Origin: Phaseolibacter flectens ATCC 12775
Lineage (GTDB): Bacteria; Pseudomonadota; Gammaproteobacteria; Enterobacterales; Enterobacteriaceae
Assembly: GCF_000518745.1 (NCBI RefSeq)
Contig: NZ_KI912488.1
Span: 838-64,837 of the forward strand
Direction: 5' to 3'
Length of the DNA stretch: 64,000 nucleotides
Shown: in pieces, positions 36,894 to 47,696 of the stretch
Layout of the letters: each line of letters opens with the position of its first letter
How positions within the stretch are numbered: position 1 is the stretch's first letter
Translations under genes and position numbers: made by a program
The notes under the pieces: model-generated
The model's database searches: none
Told to the model about the DNA's origin: nothing
The model's input: the letters and a program-made list of their open reading frames with translations, nothing else

Positions 36894-37805
36894 ATGCAAC
36901 TGACTTTCCTTGGCACGGGGGCAGGCGCTCCCAGTATGCAGCGTAATGTGTCTGCGTTGGTGCTTTCATTAGCCCACGGCAGCGATAATTGGTTATTTGA
37001 TTGCGGTGAGGCGACGTTGCATCAATATCTGCGTAGCTCGCTTAAACCCGGTAAGCTTAGTCAAATTTTTATTACTCATTTGCATGGGGACCATATTTTT
37101 GGTCTACCGGGTCTTTTGACAAGCCGATCAATGAGCAGTATCACTCAGCCCCTCACCCTCTATGGCCCAGTGGGCCTCAAGCAATTTGTTGAAATGGCGC
37201 TCGAATTAAGTGCATCCTGGGCCAGTTTCCCTTTGCAGATTATTGAAATTGAACCTGGAATAATTTGTCAACAGGCGGAGTATCAGATCCAGGCATTAGT
37301 GTTGGATCATGTGATACCCTGTTTTGGCTATCGGGTTGAGTTCAAAAGTAAAGCTGGCGCTTTGGATGGCGATAAACTGCGACAGCATGGCATTCCATCA
37401 GGAAGCTGGATGCAACAATTAAAGCAAGGAGAATGGGTAACGTTACCGGATGGCCGGCGGATCAATGGTGCAGATTACATCGGGGAGGCCCGTGCGGGTA
37501 AAGTGATTACGATCCTTGGCGATACGGCACCTTGTGATAATGCTGTTATCTTGGCCAAAGATGCGGATGTGTTGGTGCATGAAACAACTTTGATGGCAAA
37601 CATGGCCGAAAAAGCCAATCGCCGAGGCCACTCAACGACCAGACAAGCGGCTCAGACGGCTTTAGAGGCGCGGGCTAAGCGTCTTATTGCGACCCATTTT
37701 AGCTCTCGCTATACAGCAGCGCATTACCCGCAGTTGTTGCAAGAATGCCAATCCGTTTTTGCGAACACTGAATTGGCGAGGGATTTACAGACATTTGATC
37801 TTTAA
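36894..37805 (+). CDS. rnz: Ribonuclease Z / BN (ElaC)
   Basis: Metallo-beta-lactamase-fold zinc endonuclease/exonuclease that acts on tRNA 3' ends. It has 303 residues, the normal bacterial length. The metal motif HLHGDH is at residues 62-67. Further ligands occur in the GDTAPCD block, and a final zinc-ligand His occurs in the ATHFSSRY motif (about 265). The start ATG 36894 gives the family N-terminus MQLTFLGTGAGAPS. It ends five bases before convergent rlmJ. Confidence 0.95.
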   Translation: MQLTFLGTGAGAPSMQRNVSALVLSLAHGSDNWLFDCGEATLHQYLRSSLKPGKLSQIFITHLHGDHIFGLPGLLTSRSMSSITQPLTLYGPVGLKQFVEMALELSASWASFPLQIIEIEPGIICQQAEYQIQALVLDHVIPCFGYRVEFKSKAGALDGDKLRQHGIPSGSWMQQLKQGEWVTLPDGRRINGADYIGEARAGKVITILGDTAPCDNAVILAKDADVLVHETTLMANMAEKANRRGHSTTRQAAQTALEARAKRLIATHFSSRYTAAHYPQLLQECQSVFANTELARDLQTFDL

Positions 37806-37809
37806 TTTG

Positions 37810-38652
37810 TTACTCGGGCACTATCCAGTCGACTAAGGTGTGGCCGGTGCCTTCTGGCACCAATTGTTGATGCAGCCAAGGTAAAAGCTCGCGCATTTGC
37901 TGTTCTAGCTTCCATGGCGGATTAATGACTATCATGCCTGAAGCGGTCATTCCTCGCCTATCACTGTCTGGTCTGACGGCCATTTCTATTTGCAAGATGT
38001 GGCGGATGCCTGTGTCTTGCAATTCATTGATTAGCCGTTTGATTTGTTGACGCAATACCACGGGATACCAAAGTGCGTAGATCCCAGTGCTGAAACGTTT
38101 ATATCCTTGATGGATCCCTTCCACCACCGCGTGATAATCACTTTTTAGTTCATAGGGGGGATCAATTAAAATCAATCCCCGTCTCTCCGGTGGGGGTAAT
38201 TTGGCTTTTAATTGTTGATAGCCGTCCCCTTTTTGTACTTGAGCACGTGGATCCTTACTGAACTCAGTACGTAAGAGCGGATAATCTGTAGGATGCAGTT
38301 CGGTTAACATTAATTTATCGTTGGCACGCAGCAGATGACGGGCGATCAGGGGGGAACCAGGATAATATTTTAATTGTCCAGATGGATTAAGATCAGCAAT
38401 TGCCTGAAAGTAAGGACGGAGCAAATCAGGTGTGTCCGCCTGTTGCCATAGGCGAGCAATACCTTGCAAATACTCGCCTGTTCTTTCAGCTTGAGGACTA
38501 TCGAGCAGGTAGCGGCCAGCGCCAGCATGGGTATCAAGATAAAGAAAAGGTTTATCTTTTTCTTTTAGTGCCGTAATAATCAGACTTTGGACACAGTGTT
38601 TCAGGACATCAGCGTGATTACCCGCGTGGAAGCTATGACGATAGCTCAGCAT
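37810..38652 (-). CDS. rlmJ: 23S rRNA (adenine-2030 N6) methyltransferase
   Basis: SAM-dependent methylase that modifies A2030 of 23S rRNA. It has 280 residues, as in E. coli. The N-terminus MLSYRHSFHAGNHADVLKH is diagnostic. The SAM-site region LDTHAGAGRY (about 49-58) and the catalytic LILIDPPYE motif (about 159-167) are present. ATG 38652 is chosen; a longer frame adds 11 non-family residues. It is divergent from prlC, as in E. coli. Confidence 0.95.
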   Translation of the reverse strand: MLSYRHSFHAGNHADVLKHCVQSLIITALKEKDKPFLYLDTHAGAGRYLLDSPQAERTGEYLQGIARLWQQADTPDLLRPYFQAIADLNPSGQLKYYPGSPLIARHLLRANDKLMLTELHPTDYPLLRTEFSKDPRAQVQKGDGYQQLKAKLPPPERRGLILIDPPYELKSDYHAVVEGIHQGYKRFSTGIYALWYPVVLRQQIKRLINELQDTGIRHILQIEMAVRPDSDRRGMTASGMIVINPPWKLEQQMRELLPWLHQQLVPEGTGHTLVDWIVPE

Positions 38653-38850
38653 GTTATTTAACCTTTTAGCAGTCAATCGAGGCAAAGAGAGATGACCTCA
38701 CAGAGCGACATTATACCAGTTTTCTGTCGTCGTCGTCAGCAGACTTCAGTGACTGAGAGGAGGCTCAGGATTGATTTTTACTGTGAGCGCCTCCATGTTA
38801 TAACAATAACGCGCCAGGCACCTCTATTTTGAATATTGAAAGGACATGCT

Positions 38851-40893
38851 ATGACTAACCCATTATTAACCTCTTTTACATTGCCCCCTTTCGCTGAGAT
38901 CAAGGCTGAACATGTTGTGCCTGCCGTTCAGGCCGCACTGAAAATATGCCGGGAAACGGTCGAGAAAGTGGTTGCTCAAGGTGCGCCTTATCGCTGGGAT
39001 AACCTCTGTCAACCGTTGGCGGAAGTGGATAACCACTTGGAGCGTATCTTTTCGCCAATTAGCCACCTTAATGCGGTAAAAAACAGCCCGGAATTGCGTC
39101 AAGCTTATGATGAGGTGCTCCCGCTGCTGTCTGAATACAGCACTTGGGTTGGGCAACATGAGGGGTTGTATCAGGCATGGCGATCCCTGAAAGACAGTGA
39201 CACTTTTGAGGCATTGAGTCAGCCACAACAAAAAGCCGTTGATAATGCACTGCGAGACTTTGAATTATCCGGAATCGGTTTAGATAAAACAAAGCAACAA
39301 CGCTATGGGCAGATTGTCGCCCGACTTTCGGAACTGGGTTCACAGTACAGCAATAATGTTCTCGATGCGACTCAAGGATTCAGTAAACTGATCACAGATG
39401 AAAAACAACTGGCTGGATTGCCAGAAAGTGCTTTGTCAGTCGCCAAAGCCCTTGCTGAGTCGAAACAGCAGCAGGGTTGGTTATTTATGCTGGATATGCC
39501 GAGTTATTTACCGATTATGACGTATTGTGATAATCGGGCTTTGCGTGAAGAAATGTACCGAGCTTATACAACCCGCGCCTCTGATCAGGGACCGAATGCC
39601 GGACGTTGGGACAACAGTGCGCTGATGGATGAAATGTTAGCTTTACGTCATGAGTTAGCTCAGTTACTGGGTTTTCAATCTTATGCTGAGAAATCCCTCG
39701 CGACAAAAATGGCCGACTCCCCTGAGCAGGTACTGCGCTTTTTAGATGATCTTGCTCGCCGAGCTAAGCCTCAAGGTGAGCGTGAATTACAGCAATTGCG
39801 TGATTTTGCCCGTGAGCATTATGGAGTAGAACACCTAGAACCTTGGGATATCAGTTGGTATAGCGAAAAGCAAAAGCAGCATTTATATACCATCAGTGAT
39901 GAAGCGTTACGGCCGTATTTCCCAGAAAATCGTGTGATTAGCGGTTTATTTGAAGTGGTAAAACGCATCTATGGCATTACTGCCAAGGAGCGCCATGATG
40001 TTGAAACTTGGCATACTGATGTCCGGTTCTTTGAGTTGCATGATGAAACGGGGACACTGCGTGGCAGCTTTTATCTCGATCTTTATGCGCGTGAACATAA
40101 GCGTGGTGGCGCTTGGATGGATGACTGTGCCTCTAGCTTAAGACTGGCAGAGGGGACGTTACAAAAACCCATCGCCTATTTGACCTGTAATTTTAATGGT
40201 CCTGTTGGTGATAAGCCTGCGCTGTTTACCCATGATGAAGTCATCACCCTGTTCCATGAATTTGGACATGGCTTACATCATATGTTGACAACAATTGATA
40301 CGGCGGGTGTTTCGGGTATCAATGGCGTACCTTGGGACGCCGTTGAGTTACCCAGTCAATTTATGGAAAATTGGTGCTGGGAGCCTGAGGCACTGGCTTT
40401 CATTTCTGGACATTACCAAACTCATGAGCCATTGCCTGACGCGATGCTTGAGAAAATGCTTGCCGCCAAGAATTATCAAGCGGCCTTATTTATCTTGCGT
40501 CAGCTTGAGTTTGGTTTGTTCGATTTCCGGCTGCATGCCGAGTATCAGCCGCAACAAGGCGCACGGTTGCTCGAACAATTGCGTGCGGTGAAGCAGCAAG
40601 TCGCCGTGATGCCTTCACCAGAGTGGGGACGTTTTCCTCATGCCTTTAGTCATATTTTTGCGGGTGGCTATGCAGCAGGTTACTACAGTTATTTGTGGGC
40701 GGATGTTTTGGCCGCCGACGCCTATTCTCGATTTAAGCAGGAAGGGATCTTTAACCGTCAGACGGGACAATCTTTCTTGGATTGTATCTTGACGCGCGGT
40801 GGATCCGAGTCGCCAATGAAACTGTTTAAGCGTTTCCGTGGTAGAGAGCCTGAGTTGGATGCCATGCTTAAACATTATGGTATTCAGGGCTAA
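38851..40893 (+). CDS. prlC: Oligopeptidase A
   Basis: Cytoplasmic M3-family zinc metallopeptidase that degrades signal peptides and other short peptides. It has 680 residues, as in E. coli. The HEFGH zinc motif begins at His469. The C-terminal FSHIFAGGYAAGYYSYLWADVLAADAY block is typical. ATG 38851 (MTNPLLTSF) follows AAAGGA with 6-base spacing; the frame to a TTG at 38836 is not needed. rsmJ begins three bases after its stop, so the two are co-transcribed. Confidence 0.96.
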   Translation: MTNPLLTSFTLPPFAEIKAEHVVPAVQAALKICRETVEKVVAQGAPYRWDNLCQPLAEVDNHLERIFSPISHLNAVKNSPELRQAYDEVLPLLSEYSTWVGQHEGLYQAWRSLKDSDTFEALSQPQQKAVDNALRDFELSGIGLDKTKQQRYGQIVARLSELGSQYSNNVLDATQGFSKLITDEKQLAGLPESALSVAKALAESKQQQGWLFMLDMPSYLPIMTYCDNRALREEMYRAYTTRASDQGPNAGRWDNSALMDEMLALRHELAQLLGFQSYAEKSLATKMADSPEQVLRFLDDLARRAKPQGERELQQLRDFAREHYGVEHLEPWDISWYSEKQKQHLYTISDEALRPYFPENRVISGLFEVVKRIYGITAKERHDVETWHTDVRFFELHDETGTLRGSFYLDLYAREHKRGGAWMDDCASSLRLAEGTLQKPIAYLTCNFNGPVGDKPALFTHDEVITLFHEFGHGLHHMLTTIDTAGVSGINGVPWDAVELPSQFMENWCWEPEALAFISGHYQTHEPLPDAMLEKMLAAKNYQAALFILRQLEFGLFDFRLHAEYQPQQGARLLEQLRAVKQQVAVMPSPEWGRFPHAFSHIFAGGYAAGYYSYLWADVLAADAYSRFKQEGIFNRQTGQSFLDCILTRGGSESPMKLFKRFRGREPELDAMLKHYGIQG

Positions 40894-40896
40894 ATC

Positions 40897-41664
40897 GTGC
40901 TGATTTATCTCGATAATCAATCATCTAGGCCGGCAGCGGTACTGGATGGTATTGCTGAGCGTTGGCAATTACAGCACGATCCTGAGTCATTATTATCCCT
41001 CACATTAACGGACACAGGCTTACAGTTAGTAAAAAGAGACGAACCTAAATTGTCAGGTGTTCAGGTCGATTTCATTGGCGGTACCTTAGCTCATCGCCGG
41101 CGTTTTGGCGGCGGTCGCGGAGAAGCGATCGCGAAAGCGGTGGGGATCAAAGGTAATTATTTGCCTGATGTGGTGGATGCGACGGCCGGGCTAGGTCGAG
41201 ATGCTTTTGTTCTCGCTTGTTTAGGATGCCGAGTGCGAATGATAGAACGTCATCCTGTGGTGGCAGCACTGCTGGAAGATGGGTTGCAGCGGGCTTATCA
41301 GGATGCGGAGCTAGGTGCAATATTACAGGATAAGTTGACGCTGATTTATGGTCACAGCCAGCAACAGCTGCAAGCGATCACCCCTTCTCCTGATGTGGTC
41401 TACCTTGATCCCATGTATCCCCATAAGCAAAAAAGCGCATTAGTTAAAAAAGAAATGCGCCTATTTCAGCTTTTGGTGGGGGCTGACAGTGATGCTGATC
41501 AGTTATTAATCCCCGCCAGACACTTGGCAAAAAAGCGAGTTGTTGTTAAACGCCCTGACTACGCCGAACCACTTATGGCACAGAGTACCACAGCAGCAAT
41601 CAAAACCAAAAGCCACCGTTTTGATATTTACCCTCCGCTTAAGATGACCAGTGAGGCGAAATAG
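40897..41664 (+). CDS. rsmJ: 16S rRNA (guanine-1516 N2) methyltransferase
   Basis: SAM-dependent methylase for G1516 of 16S rRNA, 255 residues. Motifs [17 protein letters not shown] (about 92-108) and [22 protein letters not shown] (about 167-188) identify it. It starts with GTG at 40897, three bases after the prlC stop, as part of the prlC-rsmJ operon. The C-terminal [11 protein letters not shown] block is family-typical. Confidence 0.93.
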   Translation: MLIYLDNQSSRPAAVLDGIAERWQLQHDPESLLSLTLTDTGLQLVKRDEPKLSGVQVDFIGGTLAHRRRFGGGRGEAIAKAVGIKGNYLPDVVDATAGLGRDAFVLACLGCRVRMIERHPVVAALLEDGLQRAYQDAELGAILQDKLTLIYGHSQQQLQAITPSPDVVYLDPMYPHKQKSALVKKEMRLFQLLVGADSDADQLLIPARHLAKKRVVVKRPDYAEPLMAQSTTAAIKTKSHRFDIYPPLKMTSEAK

Positions 41665-41681
41665 GCGGCCAAATCCTGCGA

Positions 41682-42113
41682 TTAAACGTCATCTTTCATG
41701 GGAACAATCAAAATATCGACAGGGATGGTATTGATTAACTGGCGAGCGGAAGACATGAGTTTACTCCAGAAATCTTGATGGTGACCACAGATAACCAGAT
41801 CAACATGGTATTTCTCAATCGCGTCGATCAGGACTTGGGTAAACTCCCCACTGCCACTGAGGGTTTCTGTGATTGGGTAACCGGCTTGAGCTGACAGTTG
41901 GGTTAGTGCATTGGTACTTTCTTCAGAAATGCGTTTCTGCATATCACCCAAATTGACATCGACCAACCCCGTGTAAAGGTCAGAATAGTTCACATCAACA
42001 TGGATCAGTGAGACCTGCGTTTTAGACGGGGCGGCCAGTGAGACAGCTTTGTTGACTAAAATCTGACTTTCTGGAGAGAGATCGACGGCAACTAAAATAT
42101 GCTGGTAGGACAT
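41682..42113 (-). CDS. uspA: Universal stress protein A
   Basis: Cytoplasmic stress-induced protein of 143 residues, one fewer than E. coli UspA. The opening [27 protein letters not shown] and the blocks [30 protein letters not shown] and [19 protein letters not shown] are nearly identical to E. coli. It belongs to the non-ATP-binding UspA class. ATG 42113 is chosen; the frame extending to 42287 reads through the promoter region. No uspB gene separates it from pitA. Confidence 0.96.
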   Translation of the reverse strand: MSYQHILVAVDLSPESQILVNKAVSLAAPSKTQVSLIHVDVNYSDLYTGLVDVNLGDMQKRISEESTNALTQLSAQAGYPITETLSGSGEFTQVLIDAIEKYHVDLVICGHHQDFWSKLMSSARQLINTIPVDILIVPMKDDV

Positions 42114-42313
42114 GGTAAGACTCCTTACGCAAAATGATTTTTTACAGGGTCTGCGGGCCGCTTTTGACGGTGAAATGATATTCAGTACCCTGAAATCTCT
42201 GATGATTTCTCGGTGATGGGTCAAGTATACAACGGTTTGATGATTGCGAAAGGTAAAAAATAAAAAAGCAGTCAGGAACAGAAGCAAGGATAAATCCTGT
42301 TAGCCTTGCGTTA

Positions 42314-42347
42314 CCCGTTCTGAGTTCGGTACCGAACTCAGAACGGG
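42314..42347. repeat. Perfect 34-bp palindrome between pitA and uspA
   Basis: Arms CCCGTTCTGAGTTCGGT and its exact complement meet with no spacer. It lies nine bases after the pitA stop and upstream of uspA, both on the minus strand. It could act as the pitA terminator or as a cruciform, or bind a dimeric protein. No T-run follows within four bases. Confidence 0.95.
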
Positions 42348-42356
42348 ATAAAGGGG

Positions 42357-43847
42357 TTAGGACACAAGGTGCAAGGCTAACCAATAAAGCAGGCCAGATA
42401 AGAGAATAGAGACTGGCAGCGTGCAGATCCAAGCAAGAGCAATACTGCGAATAGTCTTCATCTGTAATCCTCCTCCATCCACTAACATGGTTCCGGCGAC
42501 GGAGGATGAGAGGATATGGGTGGTGGAAACAGGCATTCCCGTGTAACTGGCAATACCAATTGAGGCAGCAGCCGTCAATTGAGCAGACATACCTTGTGCA
42601 TAGGTCATCCCTTTATTACCGATTTTCTCGCCAATTGTGGTTGCGACACGACGCCAGCCAACCATGGTGCCTAAAGAGAGAGCAAGAGCAACAGCAACAA
42701 TAATCCAAACCGGTGCATATTCGATGGTACCGAGTAAGTCTTGGCGTAGGTTCTTGAGAAAGCGCTGATCCTGATTACTGATCTGTGGCAGCTTAGCAAC
42801 TTTATCTGATGTATCTGCAATGCAAAGTAACATACGGCGCAAATGTGAGCGTTGTTCAGGTTGCAGTGCATCATAGCCACTGAGGTTATTCAGTAATTGC
42901 TGAGTTTGGCCAAGGATGCCAGAGATGCGCCCATCACTGCAGTGGAAATCATTGCTATTACTTCTGGTAATGACTGGTGTTGTTGCTGGAACGGATAAAG
43001 CCGCCAAGATAGCAGGGCGCTGATGATAAAATTGATCAAGGTGGATCACCGCATCTCGGGTACGTGTGATGTCATAACCTGAGGCATTCATGTTGACCAC
43101 AAAACCAACGGGTGCGACGCCAATTAATACCAGCATCACCAAGCCAATGCCTTTTTGACCATCGTTAGCACCGTGAGAGTAGCTGACTCCGATAGCAGAA
43201 AGGATCAGCGCAATACGAGTCCAGAATGGCGGTTTCTTTTTGCCATCCTTCTTTTCTCGCTCAGCCGGTGTCATATGAATGCGCGCTCTTTTCTTGGTAT
43301 TACTCCAGTATTTACGCAGGATATAAATCAGTACACCTGCGATAATCAATCCAACCAGCGGAGAGATAATCAAAGAAAGAAAGATATTCAACACTTTGGG
43401 GATATTCAATGCCTCGACGATGGAAGAGCCTGTGTTCAAGGCATTGGTGAGGGCAATACCGATAATCGCTCCGATCAACGTGTGTGAGCTGGAGGCAGGT
43501 AAGCCAAAATACCAAGTACCTAGGTTCCAGATAATCGCAGCCAAGAGGATAGAAAATATCATGGCAAGGCCACGTGCAGAACCGACATTTAATAATAGGT
43601 CGGTGGGTAACATATGCACAATGGCATAAGCCACACTGAGGCCGCCCAGTAATACACCAAAAAAATTGAACACACCAGCCATAATGACAGCTAACTGAGC
43701 ACGCATCGCTCGGGTATAGATCACCGTGGCCACTGCATTGGCTGTATCATGAAAGCCGTTAATTGCCTCGTAAAAGAGGACAAAAATGAGAGCTAAAATT
43801 AGAAAACATCCAGTGGTTAAATCAAGACCAGTAAATAGATGAAGCAT
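42357..43847 (-). CDS. pitA: Low-affinity inorganic phosphate transporter (Pit family)
   Basis: Inner-membrane phosphate:proton symporter of 496 residues that carries metal-phosphate complexes. The two family signatures are visible: [18 protein letters not shown] near the N-terminus and [23 protein letters not shown] in the middle. About ten hydrophobic helices surround a hydrophilic loop (about 275-375). In E. coli uspB stands between uspA and pitA; here it is absent. ATG 43847 gives the family opening MLHLFTGLD. Confidence 0.94.
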   Translation of the reverse strand: MLHLFTGLDLTTGCFLILALIFVLFYEAINGFHDTANAVATVIYTRAMRAQLAVIMAGVFNFFGVLLGGLSVAYAIVHMLPTDLLLNVGSARGLAMIFSILLAAIIWNLGTWYFGLPASSSHTLIGAIIGIALTNALNTGSSIVEALNIPKVLNIFLSLIISPLVGLIIAGVLIYILRKYWSNTKKRARIHMTPAEREKKDGKKKPPFWTRIALILSAIGVSYSHGANDGQKGIGLVMLVLIGVAPVGFVVNMNASGYDITRTRDAVIHLDQFYHQRPAILAALSVPATTPVITRSNSNDFHCSDGRISGILGQTQQLLNNLSGYDALQPEQRSHLRRMLLCIADTSDKVAKLPQISNQDQRFLKNLRQDLLGTIEYAPVWIIVAVALALSLGTMVGWRRVATTIGEKIGNKGMTYAQGMSAQLTAAASIGIASYTGMPVSTTHILSSSVAGTMLVDGGGLQMKTIRSIALAWICTLPVSILLSGLLYWLALHLVS

Positions 43848-44083
43848 AACGTTACGCCATTTCTTGGGACATCAACAAGCCGCATTATCTTCGAGTTAGC
43901 GCATTTCCGAAAGGAAAAATATACATTTTTTTCATATTATTGATGGTATTTCCTATCTTCACAAAGGAATATATATAATTATCAATTGATTATATTTTTA
44001 TGTCTGGAATTTATTTGTACATAGTGACTTGTGGTCTCACTCAGCACTACAATCGAGACTTTTATTTTGGCCCAGAGGTAGGC

Positions 44084-45271
44084 ATGGAACATTACGATGT
44101 CGTGATCATTGGCGCAGGTGCAGCTGGGCTGTTGTGTGCAGCGATAGCGGGTCAACGTGGACGGAAAGTCCTTGTCGTTGATAATGGTAAAAAAGCGGGA
44201 CGAAAAATCCTCATGTCAGGAGGAGGGCGTTGTAATTTTACTAATCTGTATACGGAAGCGGCAGCGTATCTTTCTAGTAATCCCCACTTTTGTAAGTCAG
44301 CACTTGCTCGCTATACGCAGTATGATTTCATTAGTCTTGTTGATAAATATCAAATAAAATGGCATGAAAAAACGTTGGGCCAACTGTTTTGTGATGATTC
44401 CGCACAACAGATTGTCGATATGTTATTGGCAGAATGTCAGTTGGGTAATGTCAGTATCCGATTACGGACAGAGATTTTAGCGACAGAACGAAATGAGCAG
44501 GGCGTGTATCAGTTACAGCTTAATGGTGCGGTACTCCGTGCTGACAAACTGGTGGTAGCCAGTGGTGGTTTGTCGATGCCTGGCTTAGGTGCCACGCCTT
44601 TTGGATACAAACTGGCTGAACAGTTCGGATTGTCTGTCTTACCCGCAAGAGCTGGCCTAGTTCCCTTTACTTTACATAAGCCGTTACTCGAACAGCTTCA
44701 GGCATTAGCAGGTGTTGCGGTGGATGTGGTGATGACCGCACAATCCGGTCATGTATTCAAAGAAGCCCTGCTTTTCACACATCGTGGATTATCGGGGCCT
44801 GCGGTATTACAGATCTCCAGCTATTGGCTTCCTGGAGAATACATCAGCATTAATCTCCTTCCAGAGATTGATATTGAGGCATTTATCACGACTCAACGAG
44901 AAAATCATCCTAACCTTAGCCTAAAAAATTGTTTGGCAAAATTATTGCCTAAACGCTTAGTTGATCTGTTAATTGAGATGGAACACGTCCCAGATTGTCC
45001 CTTGAAACAACTGAATTCTCGGCAGAGACAGCAATTGACCTTAGCCTTGCAACATTGGCAAATACAGCCGAATGGGACTGAGGGGTATCGCACCGCCGAG
45101 GTCACACTCGGTGGTGTGGACACGAATCAACTGTCATCACAAACCATGGAAGCCCGCACTGTATCCGGTTTGTATTTTATTGGTGAAGTGGTGGATGTGA
45201 CTGGATGGTTAGGTGGGTATAATTTTCAATGGGCATGGAGTTCGGCGTTTGCCTGTGCACAAGCACTGTGA
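44084..45271 (+). CDS. yhiN: YhiN, HI0933-type flavoprotein
   Basis: Putative FAD/NAD(P)-binding oxidoreductase of 395 residues, HI0933 family; reaction unknown. FAD motif DVVIIGAGAAGLLCAAIAG, then KAGRKILMSGGGRCNFTN and GLSMPGLGATPFGY, and the C-terminal FAD block GYRTAEVTLGGVDTN...GEVVDVTGWLGGYNFQWAWSSA are all present. ATG 44084 (MEHYDVVIIG) follows AGAGGTAGG; a frame to 44000 is longer but non-family. It is divergent from pitA, as in E. coli. Confidence 0.93.
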   Translation: MEHYDVVIIGAGAAGLLCAAIAGQRGRKVLVVDNGKKAGRKILMSGGGRCNFTNLYTEAAAYLSSNPHFCKSALARYTQYDFISLVDKYQIKWHEKTLGQLFCDDSAQQIVDMLLAECQLGNVSIRLRTEILATERNEQGVYQLQLNGAVLRADKLVVASGGLSMPGLGATPFGYKLAEQFGLSVLPARAGLVPFTLHKPLLEQLQALAGVAVDVVMTAQSGHVFKEALLFTHRGLSGPAVLQISSYWLPGEYISINLLPEIDIEAFITTQRENHPNLSLKNCLAKLLPKRLVDLLIEMEHVPDCPLKQLNSRQRQQLTLALQHWQIQPNGTEGYRTAEVTLGGVDTNQLSSQTMEARTVSGLYFIGEVVDVTGWLGGYNFQWAWSSAFACAQAL

Positions 45272-46427
45272 TGATGTGTTCAGTCAATAGAAAGAAATCA
45301 TATTGATGATCAGATACAGAGTCAGATGTCTGCATAGCAAAAGGATCAATGGGCTTCGTATTGCTTGATTTTCATCGCAATACAGGTATGAGGTGGCCTC
45401 TTAAATATTTATTGATGGGGAACAGTCTCAACACTGTTCTTTATCACTTAAAGAACGCAAGCCGTTCTCCGTAACCACTAAAATCCCAGCAGAAACTGAA
45501 GTCATTGTTTGTGCTGGGTTAGATAAATAATGGCACGGGATTGGCGCCAAGTCTCGACCGAGATGACTGTTTTCTACCGATGACCACCTCTGTCAGGCAG
45601 TTGTCGATCTTATATTTGCAGAAAGGACTCTGGATACTTTAGAGGGGCTTTTGACCTGACTCACTGAAATGACGCTCGTTGTATGGATGACGGCTGGCGT
45701 ACACAAGGCGTTTGGAGAGTGAACTCCATACTCATAGTAAAAGATATACTCAACGCATTGAGCAGTATCAACTTAACGTGAGGCTGCATTTACTGATCCG
45801 GATTTCATACTTCCCCTTTGCTCTTTAAAACCCGCATTTTTTTACTGTTTAAAGAACCTTTTGTCGTGGCGGTCACCGATTCATTATCGCGAGGGGATCG
45901 CGTTATAAAGCGGCACTGATTGACGTGAGCAGCAAGCAAGCCGCTAGGATTTTGTCACTGAATGAGAGTTTATGGTGCGTGTCAGTATAAATCTTGTATC
46001 ATGCTAGTCGATCATGTCAGTGAGGGAGCCTCGTGCTTCAATGGAAGGCGAAGACGTGAAGAGAAATCGTGAGGGAGGATGAAGAGGGATGCGAGCGTGA
46101 ATGAGCAGAATGGTGAGAACGACAGACAAAATGTGTTTTTGTTCTTCTTTATCGAAGCACAGTGTGTGTTTAATTAACCGAAGCCTATCAGATTTCAACT
46201 GCACACTTGAGTGATTCAACGCCATTAAGTATACCAACGTGCTTGTTGAACCCTGTGTGTGCTCGGTACGGATCATTCATCGCCTTATTGAATTTAATCT
46301 CAAGGTCATTTTGATTGTGAGTATTGACTTCTTACTAAGGTGCCCCGGTGGTTAGCGTTGTGCAACTGTTTGCTTTAAGCGAAAGAAGAGAACAGACTGC
46401 CGAACTTTTTGCAAAGAGAATCGAGTT
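45272..46427. other. Gene-less stretch after yhiN
   Basis: About 1.15 kb. A 90-codon minus-strand frame at 46004-46276 has low-complexity composition and no family. A diverged copy of the element at 35770 occurs at 45627-45667. The region looks like decayed DNA. Confidence 0.5.
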
Positions 46428-47696
46428 ATGTCAGCGTTACGCTTGTCGTCAAAGGATTATAAAACCATTTTCTTATCGTTATTAGGTGGTGCTATTGAAG
46501 TATTTGATTTTATTATATTTGTTTTCTTGGCGCGTATCATTGCTGATGTATTCTTTCCGCCGCAAACCCCTGAGTGGCTTCGCCTCATGCAAAGCATGAC
46601 TGTTTTTTCGGTAGGCTACCTTGCTAGGCCGGTGGGTGGACTGATTATTGCTCATTTTTCCGATCGCTATGGTCGTAAAGCGATGTTCAATTTTACCATC
46701 CTATTTATGGCGATCCCTTGTCTTATGATCGGTCTTTTGCCCAGTTATAGCACTTGGGGGGATTGGGCGCCTGTCTTTTTGCTTTTGGCTAGATTGATTC
46801 AAGGCGCGGCATTGGGGGGAGAAGTACCCAATGCGTGGGTTTTTGTTGCTGAGCACAGTCCTCAAGCACAACGAGGACGGGCATTGGGATTATTGCAGGC
46901 AGGGCTGTCATGTGGCTATTTGTTAGGGGCATTGACCATTACGTTACTGACATTGTGGGCTGATGAACAGATGTTAAGGCAATGGGCTTGGCGTATTCCC
47001 TTTTTATTAGGTGGGGCGTTGGGATTTATTTCTTTATGGTTAAGACGTTGGTTACAAGAAACACCGGCATTCATTACAATGAACAGGAATCAACAGCTCA
47101 GTGAAGACTTGCCATTGAAGCACGTTTGGCGAGATTATAAACGCTACGTATTCCCCGCTTTTATGTTAACCCTTGTCCTTGCAAGTGCCGTTATTGCCTG
47201 TGTGGTGGTTGTGCCTGTTTTATTGCAACAGCACCATGGGATTGACAGCGCGCTGAGTTTTAAGCTGAGTTGTGCGGGTATTCTTGCTCTGAATCTTGGC
47301 TGTGTGATTGCCGGCTGGCTTGCCGATAAATTCGGTGCTTGGTTGACCGTTGCACTCTATACGCTGTTGTTACCCTTTGGTGTTGCATTGATGATGTCGA
47401 GTCTCGAAGAGGGGATAGCGACATTATTGGTGACCTATGTTTTTTTCGGATTTTGTTGTGGGATTGTTGGTGTCGTTCCGATGGTGATGGTTGATTTATT
47501 TCCTGTGTCAGTGAAAGTTACCGGGATTTCACTCATTTATAATCTTGCTTATTCATTATGTTCAAGTCTATTACCATTGATCTTATTATCGCTATATAGT
47601 ACGGCGAGTTGGCATGTAACCGTGTTTTATTTTTTCATCGCGCTATCCATGTTAATCACTCTTTTTTTCTATGCCGATAGAAAAAAAACTGTTTGA
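46428..47696 (+). CDS. MFS transporter, metabolite:H+ symporter (MHS) family
   Basis: Proton-coupled permease of 422 residues with 12 predicted helices. Loop 2-3 motif GGLIIAHFSDRYGRKA (about 69-84) and the MHS-type opening GGAIEVFDFIIFVFLARIIA are present. The family includes carriers of proline/betaine, citrate, shikimate and alpha-ketoglutarate. The substrate cannot be inferred. GAGAATC precedes the ATG. A LysR regulator follows on the same strand after 317 bases, which may be its controller. Confidence 0.9.
   Translation: MSALRLSSKDYKTIFLSLLGGAIEVFDFIIFVFLARIIADVFFPPQTPEWLRLMQSMTVFSVGYLARPVGGLIIAHFSDRYGRKAMFNFTILFMAIPCLMIGLLPSYSTWGDWAPVFLLLARLIQGAALGGEVPNAWVFVAEHSPQAQRGRALGLLQAGLSCGYLLGALTITLLTLWADEQMLRQWAWRIPFLLGGALGFISLWLRRWLQETPAFITMNRNQQLSEDLPLKHVWRDYKRYVFPAFMLTLVLASAVIACVVVVPVLLQQHHGIDSALSFKLSCAGILALNLGCVIAGWLADKFGAWLTVALYTLLLPFGVALMMSSLEEGIATLLVTYVFFGFCCGIVGVVPMVMVDLFPVSVKVTGISLIYNLAYSLCSSLLPLILLSLYSTASWHVTVFYFFIALSMLITLFFYADRKKTV

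Noticed and set aside
46004-46276. Minus-strand 90-codon frame after yhiN
   Set aside because: No family, biased composition, no convincing start signal.
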